Assembly (NCBI GenBank): GCA_034008185.1
Contig: CM067109.1
Coordinates: 36,426,885-36,490,884, forward strand
Direction of reading: 5' to 3'
From: Gorsachius magnificus
Taxonomy: Eukaryota; Chordata; Aves; Pelecaniformes; Ardeidae
DNA length: 64,000 bases
Shown here: piece after piece, positions 10,181 through 23,888 of the stretch
Layout of the letters: each line of letters opens with the position of its first letter
Position numbering within the stretch: position 1 is the first letter of the stretch
Made by a program: the position numbers and the translations under genes
Notes under the pieces: generated by a model
The model's database searches: none
Told to the model about the DNA's origin: nothing
What the model saw: only the letters and a program-made list of their open reading frames with translations

Positions 10181-13100
10181 AACTGAGGGGTGACTCCATT
10201 AGGAATTTCCTGTAGATTTCAGTAGCTACATGATAAAAGAATGGATAAAATCATATGGGGCGAGGAAGGATCTCCAGCGTGCCTCCAGCTGGGAAAGCCA
10301 CCCACCATTTTCCCTCTAAGAGTGGCTTTGTTCAGGCTATCTACACTTTTCCTGGAGAGCTAAGAGCCACCTTCTGCAAGATTTTTTTTCCTCTCCAATG
10401 TAATTGTTGAAGGAGTGCACACTAACACCATGAATCTGACCAGAGAACAATAATATAGCTATACAAGGATGTAAAAAGTAAGAGGGAGTCTGGTAGGCCT
10501 TGATTTTAGTAAGCATCTGGGCCAAGATGCATAAGCAGAGGTGTCAAGAACTCCATACTCCTAACAAGGGGATTCAGCAATATTTGCATTGTTGATGAGC
10601 CAATGGGTGGGGTCCGCCTTGCCTAGGGGCAATTCTAATACTTGACAGAGCACAAATAGTTGGAAACAGTGTTATTCCTCAGCTTGTGAAAGAGTGAGGA
10701 AAAGTGTGAAAACTGTAGGCAAAGAGCAAGCACAAAATGCATTTTCTCAGCACAGAACCTATCAGCAACAGTTGAAGATAGGAATGTGCAGTTGAAGATA
10801 AGCGTGTGCCTGGCATTTCCCGATTACACATCTTGCAGAGACTGCTGTGTTGGAGACTGTTTCTGTGCATTCTGCAGTATGCTGTTCTACTCTGAGCCCT
10901 AGCTCCACTTTCCTCGGAAACACCACTCAGTGCTGCAGGTCCTGTGGGTCTGGCCCTACTGAAGACAGGGTGTAACATTTCAGGTGGGTTATGAGATGCG
11001 GTCACTCCTGGTGCTGGTACACCCCAAGCAAGGTATTCTATTGTTAAGCAGCTAGATAGTGACATAAATGCCTGACAGGGTTGGAAATGCTTCCTCTATT
11101 ACCCTTGCCCCCCTTTACCAGTAATATTGAGCAAAAATGAACCTTCATAATGCTTCTGTTAATCCCAAGAAGATGGGACTTTGCTGAAAAGTTGTGTTAC
11201 TATTCAACAACTCCTGCTGCACTTGCGAAGTCCCAGTGGTAGCTGAAATGTACAACCAATTCCTAAACTGGCACTTTAGTAGCCAAAGCATGTGGCCTAC
11301 TTGAAAAATCTGAGTAGGGGCTAAAATTTCTCTGATGCTTTCCATTAAATATTTCAATTCTGTTGTTTAGTCTTGTTTTAAGGAAGACAATCAAGAATAA
11401 CAGGAAGGGTTGTTCAGTGGTTCCTCAGTGCGCCAATGTGTCAGATCTAATTCACAGTGCTAATTTCTAATTCACTGTACTAACTTCTGTACAAATTTCT
11501 GGGTCAAATGTAGCTTTTTATTTTTCTATTTGTATTCAATCCATTTTCAAATACACCCTGTCATCCAAGCTAAAAGCCATTAGGACTGTTTATCTACAAG
11601 ATCAAAACATGCAAATTTATATATAAGCATTGAAAGCATTAAAAATGCACATAGTTTTTAAGAAAAGCAGCTACTTTCCACAGCAGAGCTACTGTTTTCC
11701 ACAGATGTGATTTTCTATGTGAGAGCTGTACACATGTAGCTAGTTTTATTTGACATCAGACATGCCTGCCAGCCTGATACTGATGGGCTATACGAGAAAT
11801 TTTCTTTTGCCTCAGAAATTTTCTTTTGATATGGTTTCTAATAATAGATCAAAAATAGCCTGCTTATCTAACATTCATCTCCAGAATTATTGTTCTTTTA
11901 TGGCATCTCAAAGAAACTCATATTTCCTTCATACTTAGGAAATCCATGCTGTTGTATATATTAAACCTTTTTCTTTTCAGGCTGAATCCTCAAGCCATCT
12001 TGGCACAATTGCTTAGATTATGACTGATGTGTATTTGTTCTTTCTCCCTCTGCTTTGTTTTATAGCACTCCTTCTTTCAGTCATGCTGCCAATTTCCAAC
12101 AGTTTTGTGGAACTACTTTTTTACTCCTTCTGCAGATTTGCAGACCAATTGTTCCCCATTGCCTCCCGCCTCTCTTCAGTGTTCCAGGCTTCCTAAACAC
12201 CGAGGTTTACTGCCATGTCTTCTTTGCAAACTTTGCAGTCCTGTAGTGTCATAGTCATGCAAATTAAGCCATGTGAGTACTCACTTGGCCAGTTTCAGAA
12301 ATGCTTCCCAGTTTAGAGAAGCAGGCCTAAAATCAGAAAGGACAGCTGTCTCCCTGAAACTCCATCTTTGGAAAACTTCAGCTACTCAGCCTTTCAAGAG
12401 GAAGTTTTAAAGACTTGAAGAGTCTTCATTTCTCATGAGCCAGACAACTCCCAGACATTGCTGAATCCTGAGGTTCTTTAGACACAGGAAATGTCATCCT
12501 CAAGACTGTTCTCCAATGCTGAGAAGTATTGCTGCAATACAGATATTAGTCTTAGCACTGAGGTTACACCTGGAAATGGTCTGGAAAGCTGGTTTATAGA
12601 GTGTAGAGGTAATATATTAATGGTAAGCTGCAAACAAAAATCACAGATATTTTCTGAATTACCTGAAGTCTAAGCAGCATCTGAGCAGACCCTATGATAG
12701 GGTCACTTTGCATTCAGCAAGGGACAAATTCACAAAGAAACACAGCCTATCTCTTGCCAAGTTTGTATGCAAGAAACTGTCTATGATAGCCTGCTGAGAC
12801 AGAGAAGGGGGAAAGGAAAAGAGGACTAGGAAGTGTGCTTTCCTTTCAAAAAGTTGTTACCTATGGCTATTGGCATTGGGTGGATTCCAGTGCTTAAACA
12901 GAGCTCCAGCTAAATGTGTTCCAGGCATTGAAATTCTAAAACGGACTTGACTTCTCACTTGCTGCTGGCATCCTACAGTTACTCCTGTGCATTGCTGCCT
13001 AACAAGACAGGACATATAAAATGGAAGGCTCTGTGTTCTTCAGTGCCCTTAATGCCATGTCTCTGCTTCTTAGCCCCACACCCCATGAGTTATGTGGAGG

Positions 13101-13414
13101 ACTGTCTGCCCCAGCACAAGGAATCTAGCCCACCCACTTCAGAATAACTTTCCCATGTTAATTTTCTTTCTTTCTTTTTTCTGACAGACAAAGTGATTAA
13201 TGATCCAGCAAATCACACAACTCTTCAAGTTTGAAACAGCAGAAACACCATAGCTATTCCTCTCTCTCACACTCATTCTTCTCCTGGAATCCACTTTGGA
13301 TTAGTGTAAGAAATTCTCTCAGTGCACCTTCTGGGTTGAAGAAAGTGACAACCAGAGTGTACAGGTGATCCTGTAGCCTAAGCTTAATATTCAGGCTCAG
13401 ATGGGTAAATATAA
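10181..13414. other. unique sequence, no gene seen
   Basis: No recognisable gene, RNA or transposon. A pyrimidine-rich stretch (TTTCTTTCTTTC type) lies near 13162-13187. The open frame at 10679-11065 (-) has no recognisable domain. Confidence 0.5.
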
Positions 13415-14828
13415 GCCTGTCTGGAGTTGAATCTGTCAAGGGATGTGAAGGCCAAGAAGGACTTTATGAAAACCAGCAGCAAAAGGAAGACTATAGAAAA
13501 TGTGGGCCTACTGCTGAATGTGGCAGGGGAATGGGTGACAAAGGACATGGAGAAGGCCAACATACTCGATACATTCTTACCTCAGCCATTACTGGTAAGA
13601 CCAGCGTTCAGGTATCGCAGGCCTCTGAGACCAGAGGTCTGGAGCAAGGAAGACTAACCCTTGGTTGAGAAGAATCAAACTAGGGAACATTTAAACAAAT
13701 GGGACATACGTAAGCCCGTGAGGCCTGATAGGATACATCTATTAGGTGCCTCACCTCAGGACCTTGGAAGGTGATGCAGCAACCAATTCTGAAAGCCATT
13801 TTCAGGTACATGAAGGACAAGAAGGTGATTGACAGCAGCAAGAATGGATGTATGAATCAATGAGCCCAGAGGGTTCTGATCAGTAGCACAAAGTCCAGCT
13901 GGCACACAGTCACTAGTGATGTACACTAGGGGTCAATACTGGGGCCAATATATATTAAAATCTTCATTAATGAACTAGATGATGGGATATAGACACACCC
14001 TGCATATTGTAGGTGATACAAAAATTTGAAGGGTGGCTCAGAGTGGCCCAGCAATCTGATATAGGTCAACAAGGGAAAATGCAAAGACCTGGCCATGGAG
14101 AGGAATAACCTCCTACAAGCTGCAGGACAACCAGCTGGACGGCACCACTGCAGAGAAGGACCTGGGAATCCTGATGGAGAGCAAGCTGAACATGAGCCAG
14201 CAATGCACCCTCAGGCCAACAGCAGCCTGGACTGCGTGAGGAAGAGAGCTGCCAGCAGGGCAAGGGAGAGGATCCTCCCTCTCTTCCTCTCAGCACTGGT
14301 GAGGCCACAGCTGGCGTGTTGCATTCGGTTCTGCACTCCCTAGTACAAGAGAGGCATGGACTTTCTGAAGCAAGGCCAGTGAAGGTCCATAAAGATGATT
14401 AAGGGACTGGAGCATCTTTCCTACAAGGAGAAGCTGAGAGAGCTGGGACTTTTTAGCCCAGAGTAAGGACATCTCAGGGGGATGTTACCAATGTGTTTAA
14501 ATAGCTGAATGGAGGGAATGAAGAAGAGGGAACCAGACTCTCCTCAGTGGTGCCCAGTGACAAGACCAGAGGTAATGGGCAAACACTGAAATAAATGAAA
14601 TTTCATCTGGAAATAAGAAAAAATAAATTTATTGTAAGGGTGCTCAAACTGTGCCATAGGCTGCCCAGGGAGGTTGTGGAGTCTCCGGCTTTGCAGACAT
14701 TCGAAGTCCACCTGGACATGATCCAGGATATCTTGATCCTGCTGACCCTGGTCTAAGCAGAAAGGCTGGCCTTGACAATCACCAGAAGTGCCTGCCAACC
14801 TCAGCAATTCTGTGACTCTGTGATTCTA
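13415..14828 (+). mobile_element. old CR1-like LINE, 5'-truncated, internally deleted
   Basis: Decayed CR1. It begins at the RT N-terminal region (LSRDVKAKKDFMKTSSKRKT, open frame 13427-13657) and passes through a region with deletions. It then shows the palm region as a degenerate ATCTTCATTAATGAACTAGATG stretch (from ~13970) and the C-terminal region (SALVRPQLACCIRFC, open frame 14095-14343). It ends with CAATTCTGTGACTCTGTGATTCT at about 14803-14826. Many stops and indels show that it is old. From 13934 to 14710 it matches 18767-19543 at a constant offset of 4833 bases, with a single difference at 14687 (g versus a). Confidence 0.85.
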
Positions 14829-17800
14829 AGAGATCTTGAACTCATGGGATAATAACACCTACTGATGTTGTCAGCTTCAGTGATTATTAGTGATGCAAAC
14901 CCACTTAACTTCAAACCCACTGGTAACAGACCCAAAGGGTGCCTGCCAAAGTCATGACCAAGTGCATCTGAGTACAAACAGGCCCAGGCTCCTTTGCTTT
15001 TACTCCATAACACAAAAGTAATCTTCAGACCCAAAGCCATGTTCTGCTATCTTGCCAGAATGCCCAAGAAATCATTCAGCTGCAGTAAACTAAGGTTCTA
15101 AATCTTAACTCCCACAGTAATACTGGTACCTCCTTTCAGACTGGAACCCTAGCTGTTGACCTACACTGTGCAAGACACAAGTTGTCTGCCTTTGAAGGCA
15201 GTTCCTGCTTCTCATGCAGGCTTCTAATCACATATCAGCCTGAAAAAAATGAGCACTACCAGGAGATCCGTTCTTCACTTCTTTTGCACTTCCATTTTTT
15301 TAAAATTGCAAATTATTACAGTTAATGTCCAACAGAAAAAAACACTGTTTAGTGGGGGTTTTTTCAGTCAAGAAAAAAAAAAAGTGAAAACTTTTCCAGT
15401 CAATTTGGAATGGTTCTTTTTTTTTTTCTTGATGTGTGATTTAGCTGCAGACTGAAAGTCAGATGTTCACAGGAACCTTTATAGAGAGTGAAAGAAAGTA
15501 GAAGCCATTTATCCCTCTACCCTGTTTCCTAAATACAGATTTTTTTTCAGAGTGTACTGTTCTGGAAAAGAGTCTCTTGCTCCAGTGGAGTTCTGTGGTA
15601 TTTCATTAAACTCTGCCTCCTGTGCATAAAAGATTTGTTGAAGCTTTCACTGCTTTAATGCGTAGGAACAGACATTGTGGTGCTTCAAGCAGGTCTCTTT
15701 CACTGTTTTATTTTCTGGTTTGCTTTCACCTTCATCGCTAAAAACAACTGTAGATGACAAAAACATTGTTTTGCTCAGCCACTTGGAAAAAAAGACTTTC
15801 TTTTTCTGATGGAGTCAAATTGTCCATTCTGTAGCAACTGCCAGGGCATCTCATTAGATTGTCCTGGCCTTTTTGTGTTATTGACAGAAAGTCAAAAATA
15901 AGCCCAAAGACTTGTTTATTCTCTTCCTGGGGTAAGTGGGGTTTATTTTGGTTTGGTTTTGTTGGCTTTTTTGAATATTTTAAAACAAATATCATTTATT
16001 TCAAGCTTGTAGCCCCAGGTTACTGTCATGGCAAGCCAGTGCACTTACAAAAGTCTGCACTCTTCTGAAATACACCCTGAAAGACCTTCTCCCTACCTCC
16101 CATTAGTCATTACAGACTCCTTTCTCCCTCCCCCAGCTCCAAAGCACCTGCAGAGTAGGAGCATCCTGAGCACCATTCCACTCGAAACTGTCACATCTCC
16201 ATTTTGGAAGAGGCTCCAAGGCAAAAACCTTGAACAGAAGAGATTGAAGAGCTCAGTGTACATATCCTGATCTAGCCCTGGTCTTTTGAAATACAGGACA
16301 GCTGCTGGGGAAGGAAAGTGAAATTGAGTCTGAACATCCCCTGGCCCTCTGCAGCTTATTTTCTTCATGATTTTGGGCAATTTCCTTGGTATTACTTTCA
16401 CTCTATCATTTCAAAGCATTCCCCACCCAGAGTAGCTTGATAAATGCAAGAAGGAGATAGTTCTTATTCTTTGGACAGCCTACACAAACAGAAGGAATGG
16501 GAGACATTAGTACTGCCTCACAGAACAGTTGTCGGTATGATAGTATTAAATTCTTGTTATTGTGGCTAGTGCTTCCTCTAAGCAACTATCTATTTTTACA
16601 TTTTAACATTTGTGTTTACCTGGAAGCAATATGAATACATCAGTCAAAACAATAAATACCTAGTTACAGATAATATTACCAGGGAAGCATCAGGCATGTT
16701 GCCATCCTGGGCTTATCCCCACTCAGGATGGAACTCCAGTGCAAGTCTTAAATACACTGCCTCTCACCCATCTGATATTCAGTGAATGATGGTGGAAGAG
16801 TTGTACTTATCAGTTCTTGGAAGGATGTACTGTATTTGGTCAAATTACACTGTATTTAATAGGACAAATGGTAAATATGATTACTTACTGCAAGATTTCC
16901 CCTACAGAAAAGCTAATCTATGAATATGCTAGTTTTCAGTGGCAATCAGACACTTCACACAGAAGAGCTTTTAGACTGACTGCAGCAAGCAGGCTTGGAA
17001 AGCTTCATTTGATGAATAGCAGGTCCTCATCTACTCATTTCCAACAACATCACACACTCTGAACACTGCTTTTACTCCATGCTATGTCCTGAAAAAGAGA
17101 GGAGATTTATGGCATCTCCAGAATCACAGGCTGACTGAAAGTTGCCCTCCTTCCCCACCAGAGAGCACAGGATTACAGTGACTGAATAGCATAAGCAATA
17201 CCATAGGACAGCCAGTTTTCATCCTATACAAATGAACTTGATGTTTTCTTCGACATCCTATAAGGAATCTGAAAGTCCCATTCTTTTACAGATCTGTCCA
17301 ATACATGATCCTGTAACAGGAGCATGTATTGTCCTTAGGAGCTAACCTCTTGAGTACGTATTGTCTTGATTTACAGAAAAAGTTTGCTCGTAAAAAGGGG
17401 AAACAAATAAAATTGTAGCTGGGGGAACCCAGACAAAGAGAATAAGAGTCCTAGCCGTGCTGATATGTCCTCACTGAATCTCTCCAACAGGTAGAAAAAT
17501 CATCTTTTTGTAGCTCTTGCTCAGAATAAAAGAGTCAGACATTATAGTGTGAATCACTAGCAAAGATGTCTGTCTCCCACCCTAACAAATCCATTTCCCT
17601 TAAGTGTCCTGACTCTTTTCTTTATGGTAGGTGTGGGACTATAATAATTTTTGGTTTTAAAAGGGATTCTCAATCCATTTAAGCTCTGACAACCAAATTG
17701 CCACTCTCAGGTCCTGATAAATGGAATAAAAATGGAAACAATTTTTCTGTATTTTAAACTCCAAAATGGTGAGGCAGATATCCGTGAAACACTGAGAAAG

Positions 17801-18765
17801 GCTTCTTGGAGTTGCTATTAATATGTGCCATGAGAAAATCATGTCTCCAAACCTGCCTGCAGAACACAATTCCTTTCTGGGGAGAACAGGCTAATGAGAT
17901 GATCAGAGGAGGAAGAAAGCATAACAGGTCCCTTGAACTGCATAATAAATCAATGCAGAGCCAAAAGTAATCCACTTAGACTAGCATCTCTTTCCTGCCC
18001 CATACTGATTACCATCTCTTGACTACAAGCAGCTGTCTCTGTGTGGTGTGGGATGGTGCTGTGCTCTGCTTTGGGCCAGGCATTCCATAAACCATTTCAG
18101 TTTCAATTCAGCATGTCAGCTTTACCCAATGGCTTGTCACAGGAGAAGTGGCCCACATCAGAGAAATCATAAGTTCATTTTCCCAGACTAGAACAGCCTT
18201 CTCCAAGGCAGGACTAGCCACATCCAGGCACATGATGTGACAGGTATTCTTAAAGCATATTCCCAAATTGTAAAGCACAACCCCCCCAAAAAAATACCCA
18301 GAAGCTAAGAAGGTCAGATAATGTTGCAGTATCCCTGGGATGCTTGGCCAAAGGAAGAATATTGCGTATAACTCCTCAGTCTTTGCAAGACCAGCTGAAC
18401 AAATGTCTGAACTAATGTTAAGTAACTCAGGTCACTGGAAACATCCCCTGGTGAGCAGTATCCCAGGCTGCCCTTTTCCTGTTAATGACAGCTCTTTCTG
18501 ATGCTTCTTGCACTGTTTTGAACTGGCCATTTTGGGGACCAGTGCATCAAAAAGGAGAATGCAATAAGAGAATGCAAATGAAGAGTGAAAGTCTGCACAG
18601 GAGACTGAGATTCCTCCCCCATCCTTTCAAATGTTGGCATTAATCACACAGAAGGAAGGCATGTGAGATGTCACAGGGCATAGCTAGAGGCAGAAATCAC
18701 GATCTGATGTGGTGTATGTGTGTCCCCATCCACCACAGGTCAAAGCATAACAGCTTTCAAATGGT
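14829..18765. other. unique sequence, no gene seen
   Basis: No gene or transposon recognised. Short A or T runs occur (for example around 15371-15384 and 15417-15429). Open frames such as 16093-16401 (-) and 16817-17062 (+) show no domain. Confidence 0.5.
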
Positions 18766-19659
18766 TCAATACTGGGGCCAATATATATTAAAATCTTCAT
18801 TAATGAACTAGATGATGGGATATAGACACACCCTGCATATTGTAGGTGATACAAAAATTTGAAGGGTGGCTCAGAGTGGCCCAGCAATCTGATATAGGTC
18901 AACAAGGGAAAATGCAAAGACCTGGCCATGGAGAGGAATAACCTCCTACAAGCTGCAGGACAACCAGCTGGACGGCACCACTGCAGAGAAGGACCTGGGA
19001 ATCCTGATGGAGAGCAAGCTGAACATGAGCCAGCAATGCACCCTCAGGCCAACAGCAGCCTGGACTGCGTGAGGAAGAGAGCTGCCAGCAGGGCAAGGGA
19101 GAGGATCCTCCCTCTCTTCCTCTCAGCACTGGTGAGGCCACAGCTGGCGTGTTGCATTCGGTTCTGCACTCCCTAGTACAAGAGAGGCATGGACTTTCTG
19201 AAGCAAGGCCAGTGAAGGTCCATAAAGATGATTAAGGGACTGGAGCATCTTTCCTACAAGGAGAAGCTGAGAGAGCTGGGACTTTTTAGCCCAGAGTAAG
19301 GACATCTCAGGGGGATGTTACCAATGTGTTTAAATAGCTGAATGGAGGGAATGAAGAAGAGGGAACCAGACTCTCCTCAGTGGTGCCCAGTGACAAGACC
19401 AGAGGTAATGGGCAAACACTGAAATAAATGAAATTTCATCTGGAAATAAGAAAAAATAAATTTATTGTAAGGGTGCTCAAACTGTGCCATAGGCTGCCCA
19501 GGGAGGTTGTGGAGTCTCCAGCTTTGCAGACATTCGAAGTCCAACTGGACAGGGTCCTGGGCAACCTATTCCAGCAGAATCTGCAAGAGGGGGTGAACTA
19601 AACGGTGTGTAGTTCTGCCAGCAAACCTCAGCAATTCTGTGACTTTGTGAATTCTGTGA
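18766..19659 (+). mobile_element. old CR1-like LINE, second copy with identical block
   Basis: A 5'-truncated CR1 starting abruptly with TCAATACTGGGGCC. Bases 18767-19519 are identical to 13934-14686 with no indel. The sequence then differs at 19520 and 19544 and departs completely from about 19552, although both copies continue as CR1 3' ends. This one contains GGTCCTGGGCAACC and ends with CAATTCTGTGACTTTGTG near 19632-19649. The RT frames are broken at the same places as in the other copy (for example TAG just after CTGCACTCCC). Confidence 0.88.
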
Positions 19660-20391
19660 GCTGGATCACAGTGTGGAAACTGGTTTTTTTTTTCCTTATG
19701 TCAGCACTAAAATGCAAACATGTTAATTATATATAGATAGATATTGCATACTGTGATTCTTATGCCAGTTCAAGTTAAGAGCTTAAGCTAATTTTACATT
19801 ACCGTACAGAAGCCTCATGTGGGAAAGCTTCTGGCCTCATTTAAGCCAGTAGTTGACTCTAATATTTGTTATTAGGAATGTACACACATTGTCCTTTAGA
19901 ATGTTTAGTTTACAAAGCACCATCCTTCACACTCCATCAGTGGAAGATATTTTTCAAAGCACAGTATTTAGAAAAAAAACATTGTTCCAGGTATTCATTA
20001 GCTGCTGCTACAGAGCTGAACATTTCAGAATGTGACCCACAGCAGTCTTTCTCCAAGTATTTAGCCTGTTCTTATTACGTCTGTGTAATGCAATGATGCC
20101 TCTGACCTCCAGGATAGGTCATACCCATTTCAGCATCCAACACTTTTGCCAGCGTAAAGCATATTTCTCAAAAAAAACCTCCATCCTCAAAAACCCCAAA
20201 AAGGTGACAACTGTTTACAAATATGGGTCAAATTTAGTAAATACACCCTCCTGAAAAAAAGAAACTGGGAAGAAGTAACAAGAAAATTAAATAAAGATTT
20301 TTTTCTGTGTCATAGGAAATACTTCGGTTATCTAGAAATAACTTATTGTTTGCTTTACTAGAAAAAAAAAAGCAGAAAAATTATCTCAATT
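19660..20391. other. unique AT-rich sequence
   Basis: No gene seen. It contains several A-rich stretches and no known repeat. Confidence 0.5.
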
Positions 20392-21523
20392 TCATAGAAT
20401 CATAGAATGATTTGGGTTCAAAGGGGCCTTTAGAGGCCATCTAGCCCAACCCCCCTGCAGTGAGCAGGGACACTGCTAACTAGATCAGGTTGCTCAGAGC
20501 CCCATCCAACCTGGCCTTAGAATGTTTCCAGGGATGGGGCCTCCACCCCCTCACTGGGCAACCTGTTCCAGGGTTTCAACACCCTCGTTGTAAAGAATTT
20601 CTTCCTTATATCCAGTCTAAACCTACCCTGGTTTAGTTTAAAACCATTACCCCTTGTCCTGACACAGCTGGCCCTACTAAAATTATTTTCCCCATCTTTC
20701 CTATAGGACCCCTTTAGGTACTGAAAGGCTGCAATCAGTGGCTCCCCGCAGCCTTCTCTTCTCCAGGCTGAACAAGCCCAACTCCCTCAGCCTGTCCTCA
20801 TAGGAGAGGTGCTCCAGCCCTCGGATCATTTTAGTAGCCCTCCTCTGGACCCGCTCCAACAGGTCCATGTCCTTCTTGTGCTGAGGGCTCCAGAGCTGGA
20901 TGCAGTACTCTAGGTGGGGTCTCACCAGAGCAGAGTAGAGGGGCAGAATCACCTCCCTTGACCTGCTGGCCACGCTTCTCTTGATGCAGCCCAGGGTACG
21001 GTTGGCCTTCTGGGCTGCCAGCGCACATTGCCGGCTCATGTCCAGCTTTTCATCCACCAGTACCCCCAAGTCCCTCTCGGCAGGGCTGCTCTCGATCCTT
21101 TCTTCCCCCAGCCTGTACTGATACTGGGGGTTACCCTGACCCAGTTACAGGACCTTGCACTTGGCCTTGTTGAACCTCATGAGGTTCACACAGGCCCACC
21201 TCTCCAGCTTGCCCAGGTCTCTTTGGATGACATCCCATCCTTCTGGTTTGTCAACTGCACCACTCAGTTTGCTGTCATCTGCAAACTTATTGAGGGTACA
21301 CTCAATCTCACTGTCTATGTCATTGATGAATATATTAAACAGCACTGTTCCCAGTACGGACCCCTGAGGGACACCACTAGTCACTGGTCTCCATCTGGAC
21401 ATGGAGCCATTGACCACTACCCTCTGGATGCGACCATCCAACCAATTCCTTATCCACCGAACATCCCACCCATCAAAGCCATATCTCGCCAATTTAGAGA
21501 GAAGGGTGCTGTGGGGGACATGC
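20392..21523 (-). mobile_element. CR1 LINE, 5'-truncated, young subfamily
   Basis: Minus-strand CR1. Its tail is TCATAGAATCATAGAATGAT at 20392 and its 5' break is near 21523, just after the RT motif-A region ([17 protein letters not shown]). The palm open frame 21145-21492 contains [10 protein letters not shown]. The catalytic motif reads FADDSKL. A stop at 21142-21144 interrupts the frame, which resumes without a shift from 21069 down to about 20750 ([32 protein letters not shown]). An indel near 20745 then moves the C-terminus out of frame. It is the close relative of 150-2106 and 51885-52557, and keeps the G5 tract (as CCCCC at 21063-21067) that is shortened in 150-2106. Confidence 0.93.
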
Positions 21524-23419
21524 TGAATTAGGTCATCTTCACTAATAATTAATTAATAATTACTGCCAAATGTTATTGGTTGGTATTTGGTCACTTACAT
21601 ACATGATTGTTTAGAAACACTAATCCACAGTCTTCACCATTCCTATAAATAGAATATGGATATTTGTTTTATGATCTCTCTACACAACATCCTGTGTTAT
21701 ATGACCTCCCACCTTTCACATGCTATTGGTCTCTTCCTGCCACCTCTTTTTATCCTACCTTTTAGTACTTGTGAAGTAGTGAACAGTTTTTATTTCCATT
21801 GTTCACATGCTCCATTTTGTATTATCTTCAAAAAATGAAAAAAAAATGGTTATCGAGCATAATATTTAACAGTGACCTTAACAGAAGGGCCTACAAAATT
21901 CCTATAATAATAATATCTAATCTGGATTCTGTTTAGGCATCTCCACTTATGTAGCCCATTTGTTCTGTCTGGTTTTACCAGTCCTTTTTTTGACTAATCT
22001 GCTGTTCCTTCTGCTGTGTGGTCACTTATCTGAATATCTCATCTGTTATAACTTTGTCCTGGTAATCATGCTAATCAGGCTAGACCAAGCCTGTAATTGA
22101 TTCTCTGCCCTGTATTTTAACTGTTAAAATGCACTCCTGCTTCGCAGCCATTCATGCCAGTCTCCCTAGGAGGTGGAGGTTTTATCTGATATGGATGAAA
22201 CCTTCAGAGCTCCTGAAATACATATGAAGTTGAGAAAACTACAGAGGAGTCCACTTGAAACAAAAGAAGACAGCTGGAAGCAAAGGGAAAACCACTTCAA
22301 ACGTAATATGAACATAACCAACTGTCCATGAGTTTCATTTGCCTACCTCTATTTCTAGTAAAAGCTTGCCCAAACCTCAACCCATTTCAAGTATTGATGT
22401 TTGTTTTATTTGAAGAATAGTATTGTGTAAATTGTCCTCTAAAACCAGCTGCTAAAACCATAAAAAAATGATGTAGAAGAAACATACAAAATAAAAATCT
22501 TGAATTCTTTTCAAATTCCATCTAACAGCTTTTTTCTAAGAGCCTATAACAACAAGACTTATCCAAATTGAGATTATGAAAACATACTTCTTTGAAGTAC
22601 ACTATGATTTCCATTTCATTATACCTTACTGTACTAGCAGAAGCCACAGCTAATGTTACATTTCTATTTCTGTTCTAAACTGTTCCTTTCCATTCCCTTC
22701 TGTTCCACTGAGCTTTCATTCTTTTCTTTGTTCTTACACCTAGGAAAGCAGAAAGATGACAACATTTTACATGAATTTGAGGGGAAGAACAAAGATTTTT
22801 TGTATTGGAAGCTCATGAAAAATGTTTAAATATGAGAATTTCCCAGAAAGTCAAAGAGCAGCACCTATTTCTGAAACCAGATGCATGAAATTGTGAACAA
22901 GCTTACTGATGTTGTCTTTTTAAGGCCCAGAGTGGCACTTGAAAAGAAGAGCAAAGGCGGTCCCATCCATGTTCTGCCTGGTTTAAGGACCTTCCCCACT
23001 ATCACTGAAGTTCTTCCCAGAACCAGTGTAAAGACTTACTCTCTTCAAAATTCTGCCAAATATTTGTCTGCAAAACAATGCATGACAAGGAAACTGTGAC
23101 AAAATACAGGACTGCATTAAGCTGCAGGCCCATCTCACTATTTCTCATCTTGACCTTCAGTGACAAACACAGGACGCTATAGACGACACTGCAAAGACTC
23201 CTTAGTGAAAGATGAGAGATGCTTTCTTGAAGTGTCTCTTTCCAGTAGGGTCATCTTAGTCTACAGAGATGGAGATGGAGTTGAGCCCAGAAGCTTGATA
23301 TTAAACTTTCTTTCCAGAGTGTGCATATGGATGTATGTAAGCACACATGATGAGAATAGACTTGTTTGAAAACATGGTTTAGAAGAACAGTTCTCAATGA
23401 TAACCTGTTAAATTCAGGG
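21524..23419. other. unique AT-rich sequence, no gene seen
   Basis: Begins with an AT-rich TAATAATTAATTAATAATTA stretch at the CR1 break. No gene or transposon recognised. Confidence 0.5.
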
Positions 23420-23720
23420 AGCAGTCGAATGAGGCTCCACTGGGTTTCACTCTGAGACCATTCTTCTCAATTATCTTGACTATCATCTTGAATAGCACAA
23501 CCTGCAAATGTTGTAGGCAATACAAGAGTAAGGGTAATACTTACACCAGCCATCTGACCTCAAGAGCACAATGAAAAGGTAATCATTGGCAGTGACAGCA
23601 GCAAAGACAATAATGAGTTCCAACAATAAGGAAGGAGAAGTTAAATATGCAAATTAATGGGGGAGTATCAGTGAGACAACTGGAAGGCAGAAAAGGGTTC
23701 TTAGTTATATTGGATAAAAA
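23420..23720 (+). mobile_element. possible very old CR1-like trace
   Basis: The order of short blocks (GGGTTTCACTCTGAGACC, then AATTATCTTGACTATCATCT, then CCTGCAAATGTTGTAGGCAA) resembles the RT palm region of the old CR1 at 13920-14020, but with many differences. Ends are not defined. Confidence 0.3.
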
Positions 23721-23888
23721 ACTGTGAATGTGCATCAGGGAGATCGGATATAGTCAACATTGGGGTGTATTCACAGCAGTGCTGTCTCTGACGGGTGGGA
23801 GGCAATTACTCTCTTCTGGTCTATTCATAGGTTATACTAGCCAGAGAAGTCAATGCTTTTCCAGGGAGATACCAGAACCTAAGGAAGA

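Noticed and set aside
13934..19543. The identical blocks as a simple segmental duplication
   Set aside because: The right boundary falls inside homologous CR1 sequence that is strongly diverged, and the left boundary coincides with the 5' truncation of the second copy. Conversion fits better, although an assembly error cannot be excluded here.
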